Positions 1-5,915 of a stretch of 33,538 nt of DNA are shown here, one piece after another. Numbering within the stretch: the stretch's first letter is position 1; the number at the start of each line of letters is the position of its first letter. The notes beneath the pieces were generated by a model. That model was not told the DNA's origin. It was given only the letters and a program-made list of their open reading frames with translations, and did not search any database. Source of the DNA: Nocardioides sp. J54 (GTDB taxonomy: Bacteria; Actinomycetota; Actinomycetes; Propionibacteriales; Nocardioidaceae); the NCBI RefSeq assembly GCF_000519005.1, contig NZ_JAER01000045.1, positions 1 to 33,538 of the forward strand. Direction: 5' to 3'. The position numbers and the translations under genes are program-made.

Positions 1-247
1 TGAAGTTGCTGTGGCTGGCGATCTGCAACATCGAGGACAAGCGAGCCCGTGAACGGGCCAAGGAACGCGGAAGGCCATCCGCGGACCGCAAGGCGCCCGG
101 GCGGCTCGTCGAGGGTCAGGTCGTGACGAACTGGAAGCAGGCACTCGGCCAGCTCGCGATCGCCTACCCCGACCGCATCAACCCCTACCTGTAAGAGAGA
201 AACCAACCACGAGGGACCGATCGCTTACACAGGAATCTTGACAAGCT
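1..247 (+). mobile_element. IS256-like insertion sequence, 3' end only
   Basis: This is the right-hand end of an IS whose remainder lies before the window. It holds the transposase C-terminus and about 50 bp of non-coding tail. Read inward on the minus strand, the tail starts GAGCTTGTCAAGATTCCTG, which looks like the terminal inverted repeat of actinobacterial IS256-type elements. The edge is placed at about 247/248 because the adjoining sequence is the reading frame of an IS3 orfB, broken inside an expected Trp codon. The other end and any target duplication are outside the window. The family call rests on recognition of the protein tail and terminus, not on a search. Confidence 0.6.
3..194 (+). 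CDS. IS256-like (Mutator-type) transposase, C-terminal part
   Basis: This is an open frame running in from the window edge, about 63 codons ending at TAA 192-194. The residues KLLWLAICNIEDKRARERAK and the later WKQALGQLAIAYPDRI fit the basic, Trp-containing C-terminus of IS256/Mutator transposases in actinobacteria, where a W-K-x-A-L-x-x-L/F-A-I segment lies near the end. The catalytic DDE residues would be upstream of the window, so activity cannot be judged. The TTG at position 6 is not a real start, because the frame is already open before it. Another IS family with a similar tail is possible but less likely. Confidence 0.55.
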   Translation, partial: KLLWLAICNIEDKRARERAKERGRPSADRKAPGRLVEGQVVTNWKQALGQLAIAYPDRINPYL

Positions 248-504
248 CACATCTTGCGGGCGCCGAACCTCGCGAACAGCTTCTGCCGGGCGCGCTCAGC
301 CGCGATCAGCGCAACGATCTCCGCGTCGCGCAGCGCCCGCTTCGACGGCTGGCGCGCGACGTTCTCGTAGTAGGTGGATGGGGCGATCTTGACCCCGTGC
401 TCGGACAGCACGCGACAGATCGGCTCGACCCCGAACTCATCCTTGTGCAGGCGGATGTAGTCGATCAGTACCGGGAGGGGCGGTCGAGCTCCGCCGCGAA
501 AAAA
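248..504 (-). pseudogene. IS3 transposase OrfB, N-terminal remnant
   Basis: The frame at -1 to orfA encodes LIDYIRLHKDEFGVEPICRV and then LSEHGVKIAPSTYYENVARQ. This is the HTH_21-type N-terminus of IS3 orfB, the part preceding the rve integrase core. The reading ends in ...FGARKM followed by a stop created at the junction with the IS256-like terminus; family members usually continue with Trp. The DDE catalytic domain is wholly missing, so this is a dead fragment. There is no separate start codon, because expression would depend on frameshifting from orfA. Confidence 0.75.
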
Positions 505-788
505 GCCGCCGAGGACTTCAAGATCGCGTTCGCCCGCCGCAGCTCGGCGACCTCGGCCTTCAATGCCTTGATCTCAGCGAGCTCCTCGGTGGTCTTGCCC
601 GGTCGGGAACCGCTGTCGATCTCGGCCTGGCGCACCCAGCGCCGCAGCTGCTCGTGGGAGGTAATGCCGAGCTTGCTGGCCACGGACTTGATCGCTGCGG
701 CCTCGGAGGGGTGATCGCCGCGCACCTCGATCACGAGGCGGACAGCGCGCTCACGCAGCTCGGTCGGGTACCTGCTGGGTCGTGCCAT
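465..788 (-). CDS. IS3 family transposase OrfA
   Basis: This 107-residue protein begins ATG at 788 and ends TGA at 465. It is the small helix-turn-helix protein of IS3 elements (HTH_Tnp_1 type). The N-terminal MARPSRYPTELRERAVRLV and the GITSHEQLRRWVRQAEID segment form the HTH. The C-terminal half, from about residue 65, is a leucine-zipper-like coiled coil (EELAEIKALKAEVAELRRAN). It ends in a SAAFFAAELDRP-type tail, as usual for this family. OrfA binds the IS ends and multimerises with OrfAB. The gene is intact, but its partner orfB is cut, so any product would at most act as an inhibitor or be inert. Confidence 0.85.
   Translation of the reverse strand: MARPSRYPTELRERAVRLVIEVRGDHPSEAAAIKSVASKLGITSHEQLRRWVRQAEIDSGSRPGKTTEELAEIKALKAEVAELRRANAILKSSAAFFAAELDRPSRY
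498..504 (-). promoter_or_regulatory. Programmed -1 frameshift slippery heptamer (IS3 orfA/orfB)
   Basis: On the minus strand the heptamer T TTT TTC lies in the orfA frame (GCT TTT TTC, 506 to 498). It matches the canonical X XXY YYZ slippery pattern. Slipping back one base gives TTT TTT CGC and enters the orfB frame, which is open from here down to the truncation at about 248. IS3 elements normally make the OrfAB transposase this way. The frame relation is seen directly; slippage itself is inferred. Confidence 0.65.
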
Positions 789-839
789 GAGAGTGATCCT
801 TCCAACGAATCGACTCTCCGGACATGCCGGGGCGGTTCA

Positions 840-1368
840 CACCGGCGAGGTCATCGCCAAGTCCCCCGGCCGCCGCAGCGTGCTCAACCTTCACATCACC
901 GACACCACCCTCACCGGCGACAACCCCGTCGGACGCTGCGAGGAAACCCGTGGACCGGTCCTCGCCAGCCAGATCAGGGAGTGGCTGTCACTTCCCGGCT
1001 CCACGATCATCGTCCGACCCGTCATCGACCCGGCCGACTGCACGCCGGTCGACTCCTACGAGATCCCCGACCGCCACCGCATCCGCGTGCAGCTGCGCGA
1101 CCACACCTGCAGGTTCCCCAGCTGCACCACCCCCGCCACCAGGTGCGACCTCGACCACGCGATCGAGCACAACAAGGGCGGTCCCACCTGCCCCTGCAAC
1201 CTCGTCCCCCTCCGCCGCCGCCACCACCGCGCCAAGACCCACAGCACCTGGGGCTACCAGGTGCTGCGACCGGGCCACTACCTGTGGACCAGCCCCAACG
1301 GCGCCCACTTCCTGGTCACCCCGGTCGGCACCGACACCATCAGCACCCCCGAACCCGAACGACCTTGA
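840..1368 (+). pseudogene. DUF222/13E12-type HNH endonuclease, C-terminal fragment cut by IS3
   Basis: From 840 the sequence encodes TGEVIAKSPGRRSVLNLHI and onward to TGA at 1366-1368. It aligns over its whole length with residues ~264-430 of the intact HNH gene at 31802-33127. The N-terminal two thirds (DUF222) is missing, because the IS3 terminus adjoins exactly at the Asp-Thr-Gly-Glu codons (residues 263-266 of the intact copy). The HNH region is present (CRFPSC, RCDLDHAIEH, GPTCPCN, RRHHRAKT). The Cys that precedes RRHH in the intact copy (C388) is Arg here, which should weaken zinc binding, so decay may not be limited to the IS insertion. An ATG at 787 in this frame only reads through the IS end and is unlikely to be used. 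Confidence 0.8.
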
Positions 1369-1379
1369 CCCCGCCCCAC

Positions 1380-1399
1380 ACCCCGCCGGACGGCGGGGT
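1380..1399 (+). terminator. GC hairpin after the HNH fragment
   Basis: This is a perfect 9-bp stem, ACCCCGCCG / CGGCGGGGT, with a 2-base GA between the arms, 11 bases after the HNH stop codon. No T-tract follows. It fits an actinobacterial hairpin terminator but could simply be part of the palindromic repeat neighbourhood. The intact HNH locus has only a degenerate match (ACACCCCGCCC) at the same place. Confidence 0.45.
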
Positions 1400-1429
1400 C
1401 AACGGCATGCTCAACGCCCCAACTGCCGC

Positions 1430-1565
1430 TGGTTGAGGTGCGAGGCGCCCCAGCGCCGAGCCTCGAAACCAGTGGCACCGGTGCACCGGACTGTGCCGGG
1501 CACAGCCCGCCCGACAGGCCCGGAGGTTTCGAGGCTCCTCGCTGGCGCTCGTCGCACCTCAACCA
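1430..1565. repeat. Palindromic repeat A, copy 1
   Basis: This 136-bp element has two 41-bp inverted arms, 1430-1470 and 1525-1565, around a ~54-bp centre. The left arm begins TGGTTGAGGTGCGAGG and ends CCTCGAAACC. The right arm begins GGTTTCGAGG and ends CACCTCAACCA. The outer and inner blocks of each arm pair well and the middle differs. Each arm can also fold on its own through CGAGGC/GCCTCG-type matches. The layout is like a BIME, that is, two inverted REP-like hairpins. Flanks CTGCCGC on the left and CCGGG on the right are shared with other copies. Confidence 0.85.
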
Positions 1566-1587
1566 CCGGGGGCTTGGGTCCGAAGAC

Positions 1588-1627
1588 GTCATACGAACCG
1601 TGGCCTTGAGCCCACGATCCGTATGAC
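1588..1627. repeat. Hairpin repeat C, copy 1
   Basis: The inverted repeat GTCATACGAACCGTGG / CCACGATCCGTATGAC has 16-base arms with two mismatched pairs and an 8-base centre. A second copy lies at 1994-2037 in the same position relative to the A and B modules. No promoter or gene is evident beside it, so it is best read as a structural part of the tandem unit. Confidence 0.7.
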
Positions 1628-1640
1628 CTCCCACCAAGAC

Positions 1641-1803
1641 GGCGGCCGCGCGCCGGCGGCGCGGACGCAGTCCGTGCCGGCAACCGCGCCGTCCAGCCGA
1701 CCGGCAGGGCCCCGCAGTCAAGGACGCCGAAGGCGCCGCGCAGCGGGCGAGCGAAGCGAGCTCCTTGACGGCGGGGGCCGGTCGGCTACGGTGCGCGGCC
1801 GCC
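1641..1803. repeat. Palindromic repeat B, copy 1
   Basis: This 163-bp element is bounded by perfect 11-bp inverted ends, GGCGGCCGCGC and GCGCGGCCGCC. Nested inside are a second pair, GCCGACCGGC / CCGGTCGGC, and an inner stem GTCAAGGA / TCCTTGAC around 1720-1769, so the unit could fold into a long branched stem. It has no coding potential I trust. Copies of exactly the same length lie at 2047-2209 and 33157-33319. The ends and nesting resemble a MITE, but no target duplication is visible. Confidence 0.85.
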
Positions 1804-1837
1804 GACACCAACCACGAAGCACCAGACCCGCTGCCGC

Positions 1838-1973
1838 TGGTTGAGGTGCGAGGCGCCCTAGCGCCGAGCCTCGAAACCAGTGGCACCGGTGCACCGGACT
1901 CTGCCGGCCACAGTCCGCCTCGCAGGCCCGGAGGTTTCGAGGCTCCTCGCTGGCGCTCGTCGCACCTCAACCA
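1838..1973. repeat. Palindromic repeat A, copy 2
   Basis: This is a second full A element with the same length (136 bp) and arms at 1838-1878 and 1933-1973. It is nearly identical to copy 1, lies 408 bp downstream of it and has the same CTGCCGC and CCGGG flanks. The close match of centre and arms points to recent tandem duplication of the whole A-C-B unit rather than independent insertions. Confidence 0.85.
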
Positions 1974-1993
1974 CCGGGAGACAGAGCACGGGG

Positions 1994-2037
1994 ACGTCAT
2001 GCGAATCGTGGCATGGAGCCCACGATCCGTATGACGT
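1994..2037. repeat. Hairpin repeat C, copy 2
   Basis: This is the second copy of the hairpin, with arms beginning GACGTCATGCGAATCGTGG and ending CCACGATCCGTATGACGTC. The pairing extends 2-3 bp beyond that of copy 1. It sits between A copy 2 and B copy 2 exactly as copy 1 sits between A1 and B1. Confidence 0.7.
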
Positions 2038-2046
2038 CCCGAGGAC

Positions 2047-2209
2047 GGCGGCCGCGCGCCGGCGGCGCGGACGAAGTCCGTGCCGGCAACCGCGCCGGAA
2101 AGCCGACCGGCAGGGCCCCGGGGTCAAGGATCGCGAAGCGACCGCGCAGCGGCGGAGCGCAGCGACGTCCTTGACGCCGGGGGCCGGTCGGCTACGGTGC
2201 GCGGCCGCC
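2047..2209. repeat. Palindromic repeat B, copy 2
   Basis: This is a 163-bp B element with the same 11-bp inverted ends as copy 1, at a period of 406 bp from it. The inner stem loop differs more than the rest (GTCAAGGATC on one side, GTCCTTGAC on the other). The variation is therefore in the loop while the stems are kept, as expected if fold rather than sequence matters. Confidence 0.85.
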
Positions 2210-2240
2210 AACACCAACCACGAAGCAACACTGACGCCGC

Positions 2241-2410
2241 CGGTTGAGGTGCGAGGCGCCCCAGCGCCGACCCTCGAACCCTCCGGCCCGGCTCACCGGA
2301 CCGTGCCGAGAACAGCCCGCCTCGCAGGCCCGTGCGGCTTCCGCTCGACAGGCGACGCGCTCGCGCCAGACAGCACACCGGAGGCCGGTCGGCTACGGTG
2401 CGCGGCCGCC
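2241..2410. repeat. Degenerate third A-B unit
   Basis: The A left arm is recognisable at 2241-2280 (GGTTGAGGTGCGAGGCGCC to CCTCGAACC), about 404 bp after A copy 2. Its right arm has decayed, and module C is not found. The B right end is recognisable at 2383-2410 (GGCCGGTCGGCTACGGTGCG then CGGCCGCC). From 2411 to 2470 I see nothing further. With copies 1 and 2 this makes a tandem array of two full ~407-bp units and a decayed third. Confidence 0.7.
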
Positions 2411-2472
2411 GAGACGAACCACGAAGGCCCAGCAGCACACGGCCGTCAGACCCACTGACGCCCGTACTTGTT

Positions 2473-2545
2473 GGCCACTTCCCGGACCTAGTGGCCGCTG
2501 CAGCAGCCACCAAGTCCGGGAATCACCGCCCAGGCGGTGATTCCC
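2473..2545. terminator. Overlapping hairpins downstream of gatB
   Basis: Three mutually exclusive stems overlap here. The first is GGCCAC 2473-2478 / GTGGCC 2491-2496. The second is a long stem TTCCCGGACCTAGTGGC / GCCACCAAGTCCGGGAA (2479-2522, two G-U-type mismatches). The third is a perfect 13-bp stem GGGAATCACCGCC / GGCGGTGATTCCC (2518-2545, 2-base loop). The third stem starts 12 bases after the gatB stop codon on the minus strand and is the likely gatCAB terminator. The second may insulate against readthrough from the repeat array. Confidence 0.7.
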
Positions 2546-2557
2546 GACCCACCAGCC

Positions 2558-4054
2558 TCAGGCGAGCTTCTCCAGGATCAGCTCGCGCACGCGGGCGGCG
2601 TCGGCCTGGCCACGCATCTCCTTCATCACCGAGCCGATGAGGGCGCCGGCGGCGGCGACCTTGCCGTCGCGGATCTTGTCGGCGACGTCGGGGTTCTCGG
2701 CGATGGCCTTGTCGACGGCGGCGGACAGGGCGCCGTCGTCGGAGACGACGGCGAGGCCGCGGGCGGCGACGATCTCCTCGGGCGTGCCCTCGCCGGCGAG
2801 CAGGCCGTCGAAGACCTGGCGGGCCAGCTTGTCGTTGATCGTCTTCGCGTCGACGAGCGCCTGGACCTCGGCAACCTGCGCCGGAGTGACGCTCAGCTCC
2901 GCGAGCTCGACGCCGGCGTCGTTGGCGCGACGGGCGAGCTCGGTGAGCCACCACTTGCGGGCGGCCTGAGGCGCGGCGCCGGCGGCGACGGTCTGCTCGA
3001 CGAGGTCGAGGGCGCCGGCACCGACGGTGTCGCGCATCTCGAGGTCGCTGAAGCCCCACTCCTGCTGGAGGCGGGCCCGCTTCTTCGCCGGGTTCTCCGG
3101 GAGGGTGGCGCGCAGCTGCTCGACCCACTCGCGGCTCGGGGCGACCGGGACGAGGTCGGGCTCCGGGAAGTAGCGGTAGTCCTCGGCGTCCGACTTCTCG
3201 CGTCCGGAGGAGGTGGTGCCGTCGTTCTCGTGGAAGTGTCGCGTCTCCTGCAGCACCGAGCCGCCGGAGAGCAGGATGCCGGCGTGCCGCGACATCTCGT
3301 AGCGCACCGCCCGCTCGACCGAGCGCAGCGAGTTGACGTTCTTGGTCTCCGAACGGGTGCCGAGGACGTCGGAGCCCTTCGGGGCCAGCGACAGGTTCAC
3401 GTCGGCGCGGATCGAGCCCTGGTCCATCCGGGCGTCGGAGACGCCGAGGGCGACGATGAGGTCACGGATCGCGGCGACGTACGCCTTCGCGACGAGCGGG
3501 GCCTTGTCGCCGGTGCCGAGGATCGGCTTGGTGACGATCTCGATCAGCGGGATGCCGGCGCGGTTGTAGTCGACCAGCGAGTAGTCGGCGCCGTGGATGC
3601 GGCCGTCCGAGCCACCGACGTGGGTGGACTTGCCGGTGTCCTCCTCCATGTGGGCGCGCTCGATGCCGATGCGGAAGGTCTCGCCCTCCACGTCGACGTC
3701 GAGGTAGCCGTCGAAGGCGATCGGCTCGTCGTACTGCGACGTCTGGAAGTTCTTCGGCATGTCCGGGTAGAAGTAGTTCTTCCGGGCGAACCGGCACCAC
3801 TCCGCGATCTCGCAGTTGAGCGCCAGCCCGATGCGGATCGCCGACTCCACAGCCTTGCCGTTGACCACCGGCATCGCGCCGGGCAGGCCCAGGCAGGTCG
3901 GGCAGACCTGCGTGTTGGGCTCCGCGCCGAACGCCGTCGGGCAACCGCAGAACATCTTGGTGTTGGTGTTCAGCTCGACGTGGATCTCCAGACCCATCGC
4001 CGGATCGAACTTCTCGACGACCTCGTCGAAGTCCACGAGCTCCCTGGTGCTCAT
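2558..4054 (-). CDS. gatB: Asp-tRNA(Asn)/Glu-tRNA(Gln) amidotransferase subunit B
   Basis: GatB is the tRNA-binding kinase subunit of GatCAB. It phosphorylates the mischarged Glu- or Asp-tRNA and amidates it with ammonia from GatA. The protein is about 498 residues. It has the GatB signature near the N-terminus (MGLEIHVELNT), the zinc-type FCGCP and VCPTCLG cysteine pairs, the IERAHMEEDTGKS segment and a DYNRAGIPLIEIV motif. A C-terminal YqeY-like tail domain ends ...LILEKLA. I place the start at ATG 4054, which has AGGAAGG eight bases upstream. The GTG at 4063, overlapping the gatA stop, has no properly spaced ribosome site but would add only three residues. It is the last gene of a tightly coupled gatC-gatA-gatB operon. 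Confidence 0.97.
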   Translation of the reverse strand: MSTRELVDFDEVVEKFDPAMGLEIHVELNTNTKMFCGCPTAFGAEPNTQVCPTCLGLPGAMPVVNGKAVESAIRIGLALNCEIAEWCRFARKNYFYPDMPKNFQTSQYDEPIAFDGYLDVDVEGETFRIGIERAHMEEDTGKSTHVGGSDGRIHGADYSLVDYNRAGIPLIEIVTKPILGTGDKAPLVAKAYVAAIRDLIVALGVSDARMDQGSIRADVNLSLAPKGSDVLGTRSETKNVNSLRSVERAVRYEMSRHAGILLSGGSVLQETRHFHENDGTTSSGREKSDAEDYRYFPEPDLVPVAPSREWVEQLRATLPENPAKKRARLQQEWGFSDLEMRDTVGAGALDLVEQTVAAGAAPQAARKWWLTELARRANDAGVELAELSVTPAQVAEVQALVDAKTINDKLARQVFDGLLAGEGTPEEIVAARGLAVVSDDGALSAAVDKAIAENPDVADKIRDGKVAAAGALIGSVMKEMRGQADAARVRELILEKLA

Positions 4055-4055
4055 G

Positions 4056-5576
4056 TCACTCACCTTCCTGGGCGTACGACGAGGGCACGATCCGGCCGCC
4101 CCACCGCTCGGTCAGCGCGGCCTCGAGGGCGGCGCCGACCCGGTAGAGGCGGGCGTCCTCGAGCACCGGCGCGAGGAACTGGATGCCGGTCGGCAGGCCG
4201 TCGGCGCTGCTGGTGCCGGACGGGACGGAGATGCCGGGGACGCCTGCGAGGTTCGCCGGGATGGTGGCAAGGTCCTGCAGGTAGTTGGCCAGCGGGTCGT
4301 CGGTCTTCTCCCCCAGCGCCCACGCGGTGGTCGGCGCGGTCGGGCTGACGAGCAGGTCGACCGACTCGAAGGCCTTCTTGAAGTCCTCGATGATCAGCGT
4401 GCGGATCTTCTGCGCCTGGCCGTAGTAGGCGTCGTAGTAGCCACTCGACAGGGCGTAGGTGCCGATGAGGATGCGGCGCTTGACCTCGTCGCCGAAGCCG
4501 GCGTCGCGGGAGACCCGCATGACCTCCTCGGCCGACGGCGAGCCGTCGGGAGTGACCCGCAGGCCGTAGCGCATGGCGTCGAACTTGGCGAGGTTCGAGG
4601 AGCACTCGGCCGGGAGGATCAGGTAGTAGGCCGCCATCGCGTGCACGAAGCTCGGCAGGCTGACCTCGGTGATCTCCGCGCCGAGCCCCCTGAGGACCTC
4701 GATCGCCTCGTCGAAGCGCTCCACGACGGGTGCGCTCCACGCGTCGCCCTGCAGCTCGGTGACGATGCCGATCCGGACGCCGCTGAGGTCACCCGCGGCG
4801 CCGGAGCGCGCGGCCTCGACGAGGCCCTCGAGCTTGCCGGGGACGGAGGTGGAGTCCAGCGGGTCGTGGCCGCCGATGAGCTCCTGCAGCAGCGCCGCGT
4901 CGAGCACGGTGCGGGTGCAGGGGCCGAGCTGGTCGAGGGAGTTGGCCAGGGCGATCACGCCGTAGCGCGACACCGAGCCGTAGGTCGGCTTCACGCCGAC
5001 GGTGCCGGTCATCGCGCCGGGCTGGCGGATGGAGCCGCCGGTGTCGGAACCGATCGCGAGCGGCGCCTGGAAGGCGGCCACCGCGGCAGCCGAGCCGCCA
5101 CCGGAGCCGCCGGGGATCCGGGTGCGGTCCCACGGGTTCCTGACCGGGCCGTAGGCGGAGTTCTCGTTGGCCGAGCCCATCGCGAACTCGTCCATGTTGG
5201 TCTTGCCGAGGATCGGCAGGCCGGCGGCGCGGATCTTCGCGGTCACGGTGCCGTCGTACGGCGGGACCCAGCCCTCGAGGATCTTCGAGCCCGCGGTGGT
5301 GGGCAGCCCCTTCGTGGCGAGCACGTCCTTGATGGCGATCGGAACGCCGTCGAGCGGGTGCAGCGGCTGGCCCTCGGCCCGGCGCTCGTCGGACGCCTTC
5401 GCCTGGACGAGGGCGCCCTCGGCGTCGACGTGCAGGAAGGAGTTGAGGCCGTCGGGGCCGTCGTTGGTGGCGGCGATCTGGTCGAGGTGGGCCTGGACCA
5501 GCTCGACGGAGGTGACCTCGCCGGCGGCGAGGGCGTCGGCCTGCTCCGCGGCGGTCTTGTGGATCCAGCTGCTCAC
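4056..5576 (-). CDS. gatA: Asp-tRNA(Asn)/Glu-tRNA(Gln) amidotransferase subunit A
   Basis: GatA is the glutaminase subunit, an amidase-signature enzyme that frees ammonia for GatB. It is 506 residues, normal for the family. The Ser-cisSer-Lys triad is visible: Lys83 in VPIAIKD, Ser158 in IPGGSGGGSAAA and Ser182 in GSDTGGSIRQP. The start is GTG at 5576; its GTGA overlaps the gatC stop by four bases, indicating translational coupling. The stop lies inside the GGTGAGTGACATG junction with gatB. All residues needed for activity are present. Confidence 0.97.
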   Translation of the reverse strand: MSSWIHKTAAEQADALAAGEVTSVELVQAHLDQIAATNDGPDGLNSFLHVDAEGALVQAKASDERRAEGQPLHPLDGVPIAIKDVLATKGLPTTAGSKILEGWVPPYDGTVTAKIRAAGLPILGKTNMDEFAMGSANENSAYGPVRNPWDRTRIPGGSGGGSAAAVAAFQAPLAIGSDTGGSIRQPGAMTGTVGVKPTYGSVSRYGVIALANSLDQLGPCTRTVLDAALLQELIGGHDPLDSTSVPGKLEGLVEAARSGAAGDLSGVRIGIVTELQGDAWSAPVVERFDEAIEVLRGLGAEITEVSLPSFVHAMAAYYLILPAECSSNLAKFDAMRYGLRVTPDGSPSAEEVMRVSRDAGFGDEVKRRILIGTYALSSGYYDAYYGQAQKIRTLIIEDFKKAFESVDLLVSPTAPTTAWALGEKTDDPLANYLQDLATIPANLAGVPGISVPSGTSSADGLPTGIQFLAPVLEDARLYRVGAALEAALTERWGGRIVPSSYAQEGE

Positions 5577-5872
5577 TGCTCGTCCCCCAGGATGCGCGGG
5601 ACGGAGAACTTCTGGTCCTCCGAGGCGGGTGCTCCGGACAGCGCCTGCTCCGGCGTCAGCCCGGGGACCACGACGTCCTCGCGGAACACGTTGGTCATGG
5701 GGATCGGGTGGGAGGTCGGCACGACGTCGGCGCCGGCCACGCCCTGGATCGAGGCGACCGCCTCCAGGATCACGTTGAGCTGGGGAGCCAGGTGGTCCAG
5801 CTCGGCGTCGTCGAGGTCGATCCGGGCGAGATCGGCCAGGTGGGCCACCTCGTCGCGGGACAGTTGGGACAT
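5573..5872 (-). CDS. gatC: Asp-tRNA(Asn)/Glu-tRNA(Gln) amidotransferase subunit C
   Basis: GatC is the small subunit that wraps round GatA and GatB and stabilises the complex. It is 99 residues, starting MSQLSRDEVAHLADLARIDL, the typical helical N-terminus. The central AGADVVPTSHPIPMTNVFRE region and the C-terminal FSVPRILGDEQ match the family. ATG at 5872 is chosen because the family always starts just before the SRDEV helix. A TAGAAT -10 box ends seven bases upstream, so the transcript is probably leaderless; there is no Shine-Dalgarno sequence. The first gene of the operon, it overlaps gatA by four bases. Confidence 0.96.
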   Translation of the reverse strand: MSQLSRDEVAHLADLARIDLDDAELDHLAPQLNVILEAVASIQGVAGADVVPTSHPIPMTNVFREDVVVPGLTPEQALSGAPASEDQKFSVPRILGDEQ

Positions 5873-5879
5873 GCCGGCG

Positions 5880-5908
5880 ATTCTAGGTGGCGGAGCAGTC
5901 CCTAGAAT
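5880..5908. promoter_or_regulatory. Face-to-face divergent leaderless promoters (gatC / 5916 gene)
   Basis: A palindrome ATTCTAGG (5880-5887) / CCTAGAAT (5901-5908) lies between the two starts. TAGAAT on the plus strand (5903-5908) ends seven bases before GTG 5916. TAGAAT on the minus strand (5885-5880) ends seven bases before ATG 5872. The two boxes are 17 bp apart, so each occupies the -35 position of the other. Both transcripts would be leaderless and polymerases should compete. The geometry is seen directly; promoter function is inferred from TANNNT consensus and spacing. Confidence 0.65.
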
Positions 5909-5915
5909 CCGGCGG

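Larger units (their letters stand above)
248..839 (-). mobile_element. IS3-like insertion sequence, truncated by the IS256-like element
   Basis: The element reads on the minus strand. Its upstream terminus is at 839: read inward it begins TGAACCGCCCCGGCATGTCC, the TGAACCGCCCC-type end common in actinobacterial IS3 elements. It contains a complete orfA, a slippery site and only the first ~85 codons of orfB. The rest of orfB, with the DDE catalytic domain and the other terminus, is absent because the IS256-like element joins at about 247/248. Beyond 839 the sequence at once resumes as a DUF222-HNH gene, so this IS had inserted into that gene. It cannot transpose autonomously in this state. Confidence 0.75.

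Noticed and set aside
1588..2037. Hairpin C as a transcription-factor operator
   Set aside because: No gene or promoter lies beside either copy, and both copies move with the tandem unit. A structural role in the repeat is the simpler reading.
1430..2410. CRISPR array
   Set aside because: Repeat units are 136-163 bp palindromes at ~407-bp spacing, spacers are near-identical between units, and no cas genes are present.
1278..2458. Several open frames through the A/B/C repeats on both strands
   Set aside because: They reuse the same peptides at each repeat copy and change frame with copy length. No ribosome sites, no family resemblance. The DNA is better explained as palindromic repeats.
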